A DNA stretch of 64,000 bases from Terriglobia bacterium (GTDB taxonomy: Bacteria; Acidobacteriota; Terriglobia; UBA7540). Numbering within the stretch: position 1 is the stretch's first letter; every line of letters begins with the position of its first letter. The notes beneath the pieces are model-generated. The model made no database searches. It was not told where the DNA came from and was given only the letters and a program-made list of their open reading frames with translations. The DNA lies in the NCBI GenBank assembly GCA_035712365.1, contig DASTAW010000021.1:1-64000 (forward strand), written 5' to 3'. Shown in pieces: positions 1 through 7,961 of this stretch. A program made the translations under genes and the position numbers.

Positions 1-1851
1 GATGGCCGGCGGCACCTGCACGAATGCGTTGATGCCCGGCACGCGCGAGAGCTTGCGGCGCAGCTCGTTGGAAAGGTCCTGCGCCGACAGCCGGTGCCCG
101 CGCGGCTTGAGCGTCAGCATGAGCCGGCCCGAGTTGGACCCGCCTCCCCCGCCCCCGCCTCCCACCGACGACATGACGGCCGCGATGTTGGTGTCGCGCC
201 GCACGATGGCCTCCACCTGCCGCTGGTGGCGCACCATCTCGTCGAACGAGATGCCCTGCGCCGCCTGAGTCGAGGCGTTCAGCGAGCCGGTGTCCTGGTC
301 GGGGATGAACCCCTTGGGCACCAGCCGGAAGAGCAGCACTGTGCCCACCAGGATCACCAGCGAGAAGAGCAGCACCAGCCCGCGGCGCTCCATGGACCAG
401 TCGAGCGTGCGGCGGTACTGGTCGAGCAGCCAGTCGTAGCCGCGCTCGGTGACCTGGTAGAAGCGCCCGTGCCGCTCGTTCGCCTCGGGCCGCAGGAAGC
501 GGCTGCTGAGCATGGGCGTCAGCGTGAGCGACACCGTCATGGAGATGATGGTGAAGCCCACCTCGCGCGCGCCGTCCACGGCGGCGCGCATGGGCGGCTT
601 TCCCATCTCCAGGTGCCGCACCACGTTCTCGAGCATGACGATGGCGTCGTCCACCACGAAGCCCACGGCGAGCACAAGGGCCATGAGGGATAAGTTGTCC
701 ACCGTATAGCCCGCAAGGTACATCACGGCAAAGGTGCCGATAATCGACATGGGAAGCGCCAGGCTGGGGATGATGGTGGCGGACACGTTGCGCAGGAAAA
801 TAAATATCACCAGGATGACCAGGCAGAGCGTCAGGTAGAGCGTGAACTTGACGTCATTGATGGAGTCCCGGATGGTTTGAGACCGGTCGTATTGAATCTG
901 GAAATTGATGGAGGCCGGGAATTCCGACCGGAAGCTGGGCAGCAGCTTCCTGATGTTATTCACAACTTCAACAGTATTCGTTCCCGGCTGGCGCTGGATG
1001 GCCAGTACCATTGCCGGATGCTGGCCAAACCACATCGCGATCTTGTCGCTTTGGCTTCCGTTGACCACGTTGGCCACTTCATCCAGGCGGACCGGAGCGC
1101 CGTTGCGATAGGCGATAATCACAGGCCGGTAGGCGGCCGCGTCGGTAAGCTGCCCTTCGGCCTGCACCACAAAAGACTTGTGGGCGCCGTAGAGAGTGCC
1201 CGTCGGCAGATTGACGTTGGCGTTCTGAATGGCCTGGGTGGCTTCATCGATTCCAATCTGCCGCGCGGCCAGCGCCTTGGGGTCAAACTGCACGCGCACC
1301 GCGTACTTCTGTTCACCAAAAACCTGGACCTGCGCCACCCCGCTGATCATCGAGATGCGCTGCGCCATCATTGTGTCCGCGTATTCGCTGGTGGTGTACA
1401 GCGGCAGCGTGTCAGACCAGACCGACATGTAAATGATCGGCTGGTCGGCTGGATTCACTTTGCGGAAGGTCGGCGGGGAGGGCATGTTCGGGGGAAGTTG
1501 CCCTTGGGCCTGGGTGATCATCGACTGCACGTCCTGGGCCGCCGCGTCAATATTCCGGCTCAGGTCAAACTGCAGGCTGATCTGTGTGCCTCCCTGGGTA
1601 TTGGTGGACGACATCGAATCGAGGCCGGCAATGGTTGAGAATTGCCGCTCGAGAGGCGTCGCCACCGATGAGGCCATCGTTTCCGGGCTGGCCCCGGGCA
1701 GACTGGCGCTCACCGTGATGGTGGGATAATCGACGCTGGGCAGATCGCTGACCGGCAGGAAGCGATAGGCCATGATGCCGAACAGCAGAATGCCGAGCAT
1801 GATCAGCGTCGTCATGACCGGACGGCGGATGAAAAGTTCAGAGAGATTCAT
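1..1851 (-). CDS. RND multidrug efflux permease (HAE1 family), 3' end off window, with internal deletion
   Basis: Inner-membrane drug/proton antiporter of the MdtB/AcrB type. It begins MNLSELFIRRPVMTTLIML, typical of the family, and the first 617 codons are in the window. The proton-relay Asp pair sits at residues 401-402 (GFVVDDAIVMLEN). The ATG at 1851 overlaps the stop of the adaptor gene (ATGA), so the two are probably translationally coupled. Oddity: at about residue 440 the chain goes directly from GFTIISMTVSL to TLTPMLSSRFL. Family members have about 37 more residues there (end of TM5, the GGxxGR loop, most of TM6). The frame stays open. The pump may be inactive, or this may be an assembly error. 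The family call is very secure; activity is doubtful. Confidence 0.93.
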   Translation of the reverse strand, partial: MNLSELFIRRPVMTTLIMLGILLFGIMAYRFLPVSDLPSVDYPTITVSASLPGASPETMASSVATPLERQFSTIAGLDSMSSTNTQGGTQISLQFDLSRNIDAAAQDVQSMITQAQGQLPPNMPSPPTFRKVNPADQPIIYMSVWSDTLPLYTTSEYADTMMAQRISMISGVAQVQVFGEQKYAVRVQFDPKALAARQIGIDEATQAIQNANVNLPTGTLYGAHKSFVVQAEGQLTDAAAYRPVIIAYRNGAPVRLDEVANVVNGSQSDKIAMWFGQHPAMVLAIQRQPGTNTVEVVNNIRKLLPSFRSEFPASINFQIQYDRSQTIRDSINDVKFTLYLTLCLVILVIFIFLRNVSATIIPSLALPMSIIGTFAVMYLAGYTVDNLSLMALVLAVGFVVDDAIVMLENVVRHLEMGKPPMRAAVDGAREVGFTIISMTVSLTLTPMLSSRFLRPEANERHGRFYQVTERGYDWLLDQYRRTLDWSMERRGLVLLFSLVILVGTVLLFRLVPKGFIPDQDTGSLNASTQAAQGISFDEMVRHQRQVEAIVRRDTNIAAVMSSVGGGGGGGGSNSGRLMLTLKPRGHRLSAQDLSNELRRKLSRVPGINAFVQVPPAI

Positions 1852-3023
1852 GAGCTACTTTCCTGCTGGGTGGCGGGTTCGCTCTTGAACGAAACCTTGG
1901 CGCCCGGATAAAGCCGAAGCTGCCCGTTGGTTACCACCGTTTCTCCGGGTTGGACACCCTTTTCCACAATCGTGACGCCCTCGAGAGTGTTCCCGACCGT
2001 CACGGGACGAAAATCAGCCGTGTGGTCCGGTTTGACGACATAAACGTACTGCCCCTGCTCTCCGTTCTGCACCGCCTGCGAAGGCACCACCGTCGCGTTT
2101 CGCTGCACAGTGAGATCGACCACAACATTGACAAACTGCCCGGGCCACAATTTCCGGTCGCTGTTCTGAAACGTTCCCTTCAATTCAATGGTTCCGGTGT
2201 TGGCGTCCACTGTGTTGTTGATAAACGTCAAATTCCCCTTCGAGCCGTTGGCCTTGTCTCCTGACGGATAGGCCAGCACTCGCAGCTTTCCCTGCTGCTG
2301 GTGCTGCTTCACTTGCGGGAGGTCCTGCTCCGGAACGGAGAAATCCACGTAAATGGGGCTCACCTGATTGATCACCACCAGGCTGGTATCGTTGGTTTTC
2401 ACCAGATTGCCGGGATGGACCAGAAGGCTTCCCGTCCGCCCGTCGATGGGGGACGAAATGGAGCAATAGCCCAACATGATATTGGCATTTTCCACGGCGG
2501 CCTGGTCGGCGCGGACGGCAGCATCCAGCGCCTGCGCGTTGGAAGAAAACTGCTCAAACTGGATTTGGGAAACAATGCCTTCCTTTTCCAACTCCGTGTA
2601 GCGTTTGGCCTCGGCCTTCGCGTACTCGGCCTGCGCCTGGTCCCGCGCCAGGTTCGCTTCGGCCTGGTGGAGCGCCGCCTGGAACGGCCGGGGGTCAATG
2701 GTGAACAGCAAATCTCCTTTTCGGACGTCCTGCCCTTCGGTGAAATAAGCTTTCTGGATTTCGCCGTCCACCAGCGATTTCACGGTTACAGTGGAATACG
2801 CCTGCACGTTGCCAATGGCGGTCACCTGCACCGGCATGTCCCGCTGGCTCGCCTTGGCTACAACCACGGGCACGGCGGCCGTTGCCATCGATGAAGACGA
2901 CGCGGCGTTTGCAGGGTTCTTCTCAGAACAGCCAGAGAACACGAGGGCAACCACGGACAATGTCACGAGGAGCCCTATGAGTTTTTTTGTGGAAAGACGC
3001 ACTTCTACCAAGCCTCGCTCCAT
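1848..3023 (-). CDS. RND efflux periplasmic adaptor (membrane fusion protein), lipoprotein
   Basis: 391-residue adaptor that would link the inner-membrane RND pump to an outer-membrane channel. The N-terminus has a hydrophobic stretch and a lipobox ending at Cys32 (LVFSGC), so it is probably lipid-anchored in the periplasm. The order is as in MdtA/AcrA: a biotinyl-lipoyl-like half (SLVDGEIQKAYFTEGQDVRKGD), an alpha-helical hairpin rich in Ala/Gln (about 115-170), the second lipoyl half, a beta-barrel and a C-terminal membrane-proximal domain (PSQAVQNGEQGQYVYVV). It lies first in the pair, overlapping the pump by 4 nt. No outer-membrane channel gene is seen; it may lie beyond the left edge. 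The Val at codon 6 could be an alternative GTG start. Confidence 0.92.
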   Translation of the reverse strand: MERGLVEVRLSTKKLIGLLVTLSVVALVFSGCSEKNPANAASSSSMATAAVPVVVAKASQRDMPVQVTAIGNVQAYSTVTVKSLVDGEIQKAYFTEGQDVRKGDLLFTIDPRPFQAALHQAEANLARDQAQAEYAKAEAKRYTELEKEGIVSQIQFEQFSSNAQALDAAVRADQAAVENANIMLGYCSISSPIDGRTGSLLVHPGNLVKTNDTSLVVINQVSPIYVDFSVPEQDLPQVKQHQQQGKLRVLAYPSGDKANGSKGNLTFINNTVDANTGTIELKGTFQNSDRKLWPGQFVNVVVDLTVQRNATVVPSQAVQNGEQGQYVYVVKPDHTADFRPVTVGNTLEGVTIVEKGVQPGETVVTNGQLRLYPGAKVSFKSEPATQQESSS

Positions 3024-3404
3024 TCACGTTTTGACGTATCGAGACGCCGAAATGTTACAAACAAACAGTTACGAAACCACGCCGGCCACCGCCCCCGAGT
3101 AGCTGCTGAAACGTCTCTCACAACATTCGAACACGCACAGAGGCGCAAGTGGACCCACCGCGTGGCCCGTTCGGGCATCACAAGGGAATAGGTAGACTCA
3201 GGAACGAGTCAAACGAAGACCTCGCAAACCCTCCTCCAACAACTGATCGCCTGTTTGCGCTCGATCTCATTATAATTGAAAACCGGACCGGCTGATACTC
3301 CACGGGTGGCGACTTGTTTTCTTGCGGGTTGTGGCACGGCCATCCTGGTCCCGCCCAGGCGGGAGCGACAACGCCCGGCCACCTAATCCAGAATTGAGGC
3401 CGCC
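3024..3404. other. Intergenic region between divergent efflux and SIS genes
   Basis: 381 nt without a convincing gene. It must hold the promoters of both divergent genes. TATAAT occurs at 3271-3276, and the overlapping complement can also be read on the other strand, but no clear -35 partner was found. A palindromic repeat lies at 3331-3382. Confidence 0.5.
3331..3382. repeat. Dispersed palindromic repeat, GTGGC...GCCAC type
   Basis: Outer inverted pentamers GTGGC and GCCAC enclose the hairpin CCCGCC-CA-GGCGGG (3350-3363). It belongs to the double-hairpin family also seen at 5205, 10171, 17872, 19143, 20842, 22843 and 57186, although the second hairpin is decayed here. Confidence 0.55.
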
Positions 3405-4436
3405 GTGAACCTTAGGAATGATCTTTCGCAAATCCCCAACGCTTTGCGGCAGATGCGCGAGGAAGGGCTGCCGCTTTACGATGCCCTCGTCCGCCGTGGC
3501 GGCTGGGGCGAAAGGCCGGTCTTCATGCTGGGTGACGGACCCTCCTATCCAGCGGCATTAGCCGGCGCCTGGGCTTTTCGGTCGCTGCTCGGAATGCCGG
3601 TGGTCGTCGAGCGGCCGGGGGATTTCAACGCTTACACCTTCCGAGCGCTCGCCCCGCGCTCGCTGGTGATCGTGGTTGCCGGCCCGCAGGAAGGCGAAGA
3701 GACCCTGGCGGCAGCCAGAAAGGCCCGCAGCCATGGCGCGGTCGTCTGGGCCGTCGCCCCGGACTCTGCAAGCGAACTGGCGGCGCTGGCTGATGCCGTC
3801 GTGAATGACTATTCCGTCAGCCCCGTCGCCGATGCGAGCAGCTCCATGTTCTGTCGTCACGCAGCCATGCTTTTTCTGGCCGTAGCGGCGGCACGGGTGT
3901 TGAAAGCGCCGGCAAAATCACCGAACGCGCAGGAAGAGGAACTGGCAAAACTTGCGGGCCACGTTGATTGGGTGCTGGGTCAGGTTTCTGACGCAGCCGC
4001 CGCGCTGGCAAAGCAGTTGAGCTCGCTGTCGGGGCTTTACTTAATCGGAGGCGGAGCGTTTTATTCCGTGGCGCTTCAGGCGGCCAACCGGCTGCGGCGG
4101 TTGGGAAACCTCTCCGCCCAGGGCATTGATCTGCTGGATTTTGAGCAGTCCCTTAGGGCAATTCCGCAGCCCGGCTCGGGAATCGTGTACCTTTCGTCGT
4201 CACGCTGCGGACTGAAGCAGCAGGCGCACCGGTTGGTTCGCGAGGCAAGGCAGGATGGGAGCCGGAAGATCTTTGCGATTACCGATGGCAACGACCATCA
4301 ATTGTCGGAGCGGGCGGACATGGCAATTTTGCTTCCCATCCTCACGGAAGCCGGCGCGGCACTGCTCTCACTGGTTTTTCTTGAGCTTGCAGCCTCTTAC
4401 GCGGGACCGCCTGCCCGGCGTCCGGCGGGGACCTGA
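3405..4436 (+). CDS. SIS-domain protein (GlmS isomerase-like / AgaS-like)
   Basis: 343 residues with two sugar-isomerase (SIS) folds: about 35-165 (FMLGDGPSYPAALAGAWAFR) and about 195-335 (LIGGGAFYSVALQAANRLRR). This matches the isomerase half of glucosamine-6-phosphate synthase. The N-terminal glutaminase domain is absent, so a phosphosugar isomerase or deaminase, or a sugar-phosphate-binding regulator, is more likely than GlmS itself. The usual Ser/Thr-rich phosphate loop is weak in the first domain, where VAGPQEGEE replaces the common SQSGET-like motif. That makes the substrate uncertain. The start is GTG at 3405, preceded by a GAGG-like site. It stands alone, followed by an AT-rich promoter for the XRE gene. 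Confidence 0.8.
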   Translation: MNLRNDLSQIPNALRQMREEGLPLYDALVRRGGWGERPVFMLGDGPSYPAALAGAWAFRSLLGMPVVVERPGDFNAYTFRALAPRSLVIVVAGPQEGEETLAAARKARSHGAVVWAVAPDSASELAALADAVVNDYSVSPVADASSSMFCRHAAMLFLAVAAARVLKAPAKSPNAQEEELAKLAGHVDWVLGQVSDAAAALAKQLSSLSGLYLIGGGAFYSVALQAANRLRRLGNLSAQGIDLLDFEQSLRAIPQPGSGIVYLSSSRCGLKQQAHRLVREARQDGSRKIFAITDGNDHQLSERADMAILLPILTEAGAALLSLVFLELAASYAGPPARRPAGT

Positions 4437-4468
4437 TGTAAACGCAGAATCGGGCCCCGGTAACCGTC

Positions 4469-4556
4469 TATTACATACTGTTAAATCGTATTACATATCT
4501 CTAAACATAGAATTTTATAACAATCATTGACAAGAAACGGCAGTTCTGATTTTATA
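4469..4556 (+). promoter_or_regulatory. Promoter and candidate operator of the XRE regulator
   Basis: An AT-rich island in GC-rich DNA. TTGACA (4527-4532) and TTTATA (4551-4556) are separated by 18 nt and end 5 nt before the ATG at 4562, so the transcript would be leaderless or nearly so. Upstream, TATTACATA occurs twice (4469-4477 and 4489-4497), exactly 20 nt apart, about two helical turns. This suits a dimeric or paired repressor, possibly the XRE protein itself. The regulatory role is inferred. Confidence 0.45.
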
Positions 4557-4561
4557 AATAT

Positions 4562-4900
4562 ATGGAGATAGGAAAACGCATACGAAGCCTCCGTGAAGCA
4601 AAAGGCCTCTCGCAGGGCGATATTGAAAAGCGGTCAGGGCTGCTCCGATCATATATTTCACGGGTCGAGGGAGGGTACACGGCGCCCTCTCTGGCAACTC
4701 TGGACAAATTCGCGAAGGCGCTCGAGGTTGAACCGTATCAGTTGCTGTTTCGAGGACCTGGACATCCTACAGCGCCGCGTGTTCCGCCGCAGGCAAGCCA
4801 ATCCAAATCGGTCCGCAAGCTGATCAAGTACTTCGAAGACATGAACACCCCCAATCGCAAGCTGATCCTCACACTTGCCAGCAAGCTGAACAAGGAATAA
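4562..4900 (+). CDS. XRE-family helix-turn-helix transcriptional regulator
   Basis: 112 residues. A canonical Cro/C1-type HTH covers about residues 5-62 (IGKRIRSLREAKGLSQ, then the recognition region RSYISRVEGGYTAPSL). A proline-containing linker and a short helical tail (KLIKYFEDMNTPNRK) follow. It acts as a DNA-binding regulator in the cytoplasm. No sensor domain is present. The start is fixed by the domain; no Shine-Dalgarno site precedes it, which fits the promoter placed only a few nt upstream. The flanks are more AT-rich than the surroundings. The target is unknown and autoregulation is plausible. Confidence 0.88.
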   Translation: MEIGKRIRSLREAKGLSQGDIEKRSGLLRSYISRVEGGYTAPSLATLDKFAKALEVEPYQLLFRGPGHPTAPRVPPQASQSKSVRKLIKYFEDMNTPNRKLILTLASKLNKE

Positions 4901-4968
4901 CCACCCGAAGGGCCTGCAAGGAAAGCGCGGCCGGCAATAACAGGAGCTTGAAGTGTACTGGAGCGCAC

Positions 4969-5175
4969 CTAGAGGGACATGCCGGAGCCAGCCGCGCCTT
5001 CGCCCCCTGAGAACCGTCTCGCCAGAAGCTGGTCCAGGCGCTGATTGATGCCCACCGCCTGTCTTCGGATCCTGCCCAGCAGATACAAACCGTAGAACAA
5101 GCACAAGATAACGACGACAACAAAAGCCAGGGAAATAACGGCCGCGATCATTAGCATGGTTTGCGGATCATACAT
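4969..5175 (-). CDS. Small single-span membrane protein
   Basis: 68 residues. One strong transmembrane segment occupies about residues 7-33 (MLMIAAVISLAFVVVVILCL and beyond), followed by a basic helical tail (GRIRRQAVGINQRLDQLLARR) that would lie in the cytoplasm. The start is supported by ACGGAGA eight nt upstream. The family is not recognised. It is convergent with the XRE gene and transcribed away from the oxidoreductase. The membrane segment plus the ribosome site make it likely to be real. Confidence 0.6.
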   Translation of the reverse strand: MYDPQTMLMIAAVISLAFVVVVILCLFYGLYLLGRIRRQAVGINQRLDQLLARRFSGGEGAAGSGMSL

Positions 5176-5204
5176 GGTGCGTCTCCGTTTTCATTCGCGG
5201 TCTT

Positions 5205-5254
5205 GTAGCGCCGACCTTCAGGAGGGCAGGCGCCGGGCTAAAGCTCGGCGCTAC
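5205..5254. repeat. Dispersed palindromic repeat, GTAGCG...CGCTAC type
   Basis: Perfect 9-bp outer arms GTAGCGCCG (5205-5213) and CGGCGCTAC (5246-5254), with an inner imperfect hairpin around GGGCTAAAGCTC. Apart from this and the half-copy at 5409, the 340-nt gap 5176-5515 shows nothing recognisable. Confidence 0.65.
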
Positions 5255-5408
5255 TGCTACCTGATTCTCGCAGAAAAACCACGTTATAACGAGCCCCACT
5301 TGAAATCAAGCTATCGCCCTCCCGCGCGCCCGGCCCTGTGGGCAAAGAGGGTCTCGAAGAACTTTCCTTTCACTCTTTGCCGCAATGTGATAAGAATTGC
5401 TGCGCAAT

Positions 5409-5432
5409 GTAGCGGCGGCTTCATGCCGCCAC
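5409..5432. repeat. Single-hairpin copy of the GTAGCG repeat family
   Basis: GTAGC followed by the hairpin GGCGGC-TTCAT-GCCGCC (5414-5430). The closing GCTAC half is missing, so this looks like a truncated copy. Confidence 0.5.
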
Positions 5433-5515
5433 GGGTGATGGCCAGCGCCAGGCAGTCACATGACGAAAAAAATCCTATGGCTCCGCCCAGAAAAAACATG
5501 GAGGACTAATACATC

Positions 5516-6886
5516 ATGGCCGAACAAGTTGACCGACGTGAATTTATAAAAAAGGCTGCCATCGCGACGACCGGAGCCGGACTCAGCTTCCCTGCCCTCG
5601 GCAAAGCGGCGCAGACGGCTCCCAGTGACAAAGTGATTGTGGGAGTCATCGGCACGGGCCGCCAGGGGCGCGGCGATCTCAGGGCATTTCGAGAGCAGCC
5701 GGACGTTGAAATCGCCGCAGTCTGCGATGTTTTCAAGGATAATCTCGACCAGGGGTTGAAGGACTCCGGAGGCAAGGCCCAAACCTACACCGATTTCCGC
5801 CAGGTTCTCGACCGCAAAGACATCGACGCCGTGGTCGTCGGCGCGCCCGACCACTGGCACCCGCTGTTGATGATCGAAGCCTGCAAGGCCGGCAAAGATG
5901 TCTACGTGGAAAAGCCCATCTGCCACACCATCGACGAGGGCATTCTGATGGTGGAAGCGGCGCGAAAATACAACCGCGTGGTGCAGGTGGGGACCCAGCA
6001 GCGTTCCGGCATCCACTTCCAGAAAGCCGTCAAGCTGGTGCAGGACGGATTCATCGGCAAGGTCAGTTTTGTCCGCACCTGGAACTACGGCAACTCCTGC
6101 CCGGAAGGCATCGGCGATCCTGCCGATTCGAACCCGCCAACCAGCCTCGATTGGGACGCCTGGCTCGGCCCGGCACCCAAAGTTGCGTTCAACTGGAACC
6201 GCTTCGGCCCTGATCCCGCGATTCCGCCGCGATGGTCAACCTTCCGCTATTTCTGGGACTACGCAGGCGGTTTCATGACCGATTGGGGCGTCCACCTCAT
6301 CGACATCGTGCAATGGGCCATGCAGGTTGAAGCGCCTTCAGTGATCGCCAGCCTGGGCGGGAAATACTACATCAAGGACAATGCCGAAACGCCCGACACG
6401 CTTCAGGTGACCTATGAATACCGCAATCCTGATTTTGTCTGCGTCTATGAAAATCGCTGGGACAACGCCAATTCCATGTACGGCAAGAGCTATGGAATTG
6501 AGTTCCACGGCACCGACGGCACCCTGTTCGTTGATCGCGGCGGATTCGAGGTGTTTCCTGAAAACCGCGCCGAACCTTCACGGCGTGCAGGAGGAACACC
6601 GCTTGAGTTGCCGAGGACCGCTTCCATGCAGATGAAGTCCGCCAACAATGCTCATTCCGATCACGTGCGGAACTTCCTCGACTGCATGAAGTCGCGCCAG
6701 CGGCCGATTTCTGACATTGAAATCGGGCACCGCTCCACCAGCGCCTGCCTGCTGGGCAACGTCGCACTGCGCAGTAAGGAGCGGATCGAGTGGGACGTGA
6801 AAAACCAGAAGCTCCTGGCCGGCGGCAGCAAGGCCCAGCAATACGTCACCCGCGATTACCGCGCGCCCTGGAAGCTGGCGGTGTAA
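5516..6886 (+). CDS. Gfo/Idh/MocA-family oxidoreductase, Tat-exported
   Basis: 456 residues. The N-terminus carries a twin-arginine signal (DRREFIKKAAIATTGAG, residues 6-22), so a folded, cofactor-loaded enzyme is exported to the periplasm. A Rossmann NAD(P) domain follows (VGVIGTGRQGRGDLRAF, about 41-57), with the family EKP motif (VEKPICHT) and the C-terminal alpha/beta domain containing TDWGVHLIDIVQW. Such proteins oxidise or reduce sugars or inositols, or act as glycosidases by an NAD-dependent route; the substrate is unknown. It begins with ATG after GGAGGACTAATACATC. The last 25 nt of the coding sequence recur at 7687-7711 beyond the higBA pair. Confidence 0.9.
   Translation: MAEQVDRREFIKKAAIATTGAGLSFPALGKAAQTAPSDKVIVGVIGTGRQGRGDLRAFREQPDVEIAAVCDVFKDNLDQGLKDSGGKAQTYTDFRQVLDRKDIDAVVVGAPDHWHPLLMIEACKAGKDVYVEKPICHTIDEGILMVEAARKYNRVVQVGTQQRSGIHFQKAVKLVQDGFIGKVSFVRTWNYGNSCPEGIGDPADSNPPTSLDWDAWLGPAPKVAFNWNRFGPDPAIPPRWSTFRYFWDYAGGFMTDWGVHLIDIVQWAMQVEAPSVIASLGGKYYIKDNAETPDTLQVTYEYRNPDFVCVYENRWDNANSMYGKSYGIEFHGTDGTLFVDRGGFEVFPENRAEPSRRAGGTPLELPRTASMQMKSANNAHSDHVRNFLDCMKSRQRPISDIEIGHRSTSACLLGNVALRSKERIEWDVKNQKLLAGGSKAQQYVTRDYRAPWKLAV
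6860..6884 (+). repeat. 25-bp direct repeat, left copy (3' end of the oxidoreductase gene)
   Basis: Positions 6860-6884 encode the last residues up to Leu-Ala-Val before the stop and are identical to 7687-7711. Both copies read into a stop codon (TAA here, TGA there). The two copies bracket higBA. Confidence 0.85.
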
Positions 6887-7038
6887 GGGCTGATAATCCC
6901 TCATTGTCGTGACAGGGTGCAAACCATAGCAAGTGCAGGTTGGGTTTCCTTGAAATCGGGAAGTTGCCGGCGGCCACGCCAGCCGTGAATCAATACCGGG
7001 CAATCCGGTATGGAGCGAAAGGCCAGCCTTAATGTCTA

Positions 7039-7344
7039 TTAGGCCACAGCGGCCTTGATCGGCTTTACTTCCCGCTCGACTTTGGCCTTTTCCTTGTCAC
7101 GGGTGATCTCCAGATCGTGGCGGGTCTGAAGGTTGAGCCAAAATTCCGGGGAAGTGCGGAAAAATCTGCCCAGACGCAACGCCGTATCGGTGGTGATGGC
7201 CCGGCGCTCATGCACAATTTCAGCTATTCGCGTCACCGGCACGTGCAGGTCAAGCGCCAGCCTGTTCATGCTCAGGCCGAGCGGTCCCATGAACTCTTCA
7301 CGAAGAACCTCTCCAGGATGGATCGGCTTCAATTTTGCAGCCAT
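7039..7344 (-). CDS. higA: HigA-type antitoxin (XRE family)
   Basis: 101 residues from the ATG at 7344, which has GAGGA nine nt upstream; longer readings overlap the toxin gene. It has the HigA signature MxxxxPIHPGEVLREEFMxPLGLS and an HTH (LALDLHVPVTRIAEIVHERR) followed by RLGRFFRTSPEFWLNLQ, typical of this antitoxin group. It neutralises the HigB ribonuclease by binding and represses its own promoter. The gene order toxin then antitoxin is the usual one for HigBA. It is followed by about 150 nt of unassigned sequence. Confidence 0.92.
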   Translation of the reverse strand: MAAKLKPIHPGEVLREEFMGPLGLSMNRLALDLHVPVTRIAEIVHERRAITTDTALRLGRFFRTSPEFWLNLQTRHDLEITRDKEKAKVEREVKPIKAAVA

Positions 7345-7358
7345 GATTTTGGTCCTCA

Positions 7359-7637
7359 CTAGTGATAGTCCTTTATTTCGACGCCGTAGGCGTCGCCATC
7401 TCGCCAGACGAAACAGACGCGCCACTGATCATTAATTCGGATGCTATGTTGCCCCTCGCGGTCCCCACGCAGCGGCTCAAGCCGATTGCCCGGTGGCGCT
7501 GCAAGGTCCAGCAATTCCTTAGCTGCATCCAACATCACGAGCTTTCTCAACGCTGCCCGCTCAATGGACTGAAACTCCCGCACTCTCTCGCGGTTAAAAA
7601 GGCGCTCCGTCTGCTTCGAGCGGAACGATTTAATCAC
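7359..7637 (-). CDS. higB: HigB-type toxin (RelE superfamily mRNA interferase)
   Basis: 92 residues: MIKSFRSKQTERLFNRE at the start, a central LVMLDAAKELLDLAAPPGNRLEPL, and the family's closing pattern (QHSIRINDQWRVCFVWRDGDAY, EIKDYH). HigB enzymes cut mRNA in the ribosome. The start is GTG at 7637 without a ribosome site, so the message may be leaderless. The stop lies 14 nt before the higA ATG, which implies co-transcription. The pair sits between direct repeats, which suggests acquisition as a unit. Confidence 0.92.
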   Translation of the reverse strand: MIKSFRSKQTERLFNRERVREFQSIERAALRKLVMLDAAKELLDLAAPPGNRLEPLRGDREGQHSIRINDQWRVCFVWRDGDAYGVEIKDYH

Positions 7638-7645
7638 AATGCCAG

Positions 7646-7672
7646 AGTATAACGTCGCGCGTCACACGTCAA
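7646..7672 (-). promoter_or_regulatory. Candidate promoter of higBA
   Basis: On the minus strand, TTGACG (7672-7667) and TATACT (7651-7646) are separated by 15 nt, shorter than ideal. GACGT/TGACG words recur around them and could form a HigA operator. The HigB start lies only 9 nt downstream of the -10 box. Confidence 0.35.
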
Positions 7673-7686
7673 GCATTAAACGTCAT

Positions 7687-7711
7687 CGCGCGCCCTGGAA
7701 GCTGGCGGTGT
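7687..7711 (+). repeat. 25-bp direct repeat, right copy
   Basis: Exact copy of 6860-6884, 827 bp away, on the far side of higBA. Upstream similarity continues with an 11-nt gap (ACGTCA at 7680-7685 matches 6844-6849). The following 250 nt (to 7961) have no gene; they contain AATTAC/GTAATT inverted words around 7757-7835. Confidence 0.85.
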
Positions 7712-7961
7712 GACCGTACCGCCCCTTCGCCGTCTCTTTCCACCCAGGAATCGGGGTGTAAATTACGAATTACAGTACCCGTCGCGCGTCCGGCTTGTGC
7801 CTGGTAATCCGTAATTCATAATTCGGAATTTGCTTTCATCGCGTGTGGCGTTGAGGCTGAACCGCAGAGCGACATCAATTGACCTGGCCTATCACGGCTT
7901 GGCCAAAAAACGCCTACCGCAGGTCCAGCCGGAGCTTTTATCAATATAACAATTGTGCGCA

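Noticed and set aside
94-693. Long plus-strand frame rich in His and Arg opposite the RND gene
   Set aside because: Shadow of the real minus-strand gene; the composition is typical of an antisense frame in GC-rich DNA.
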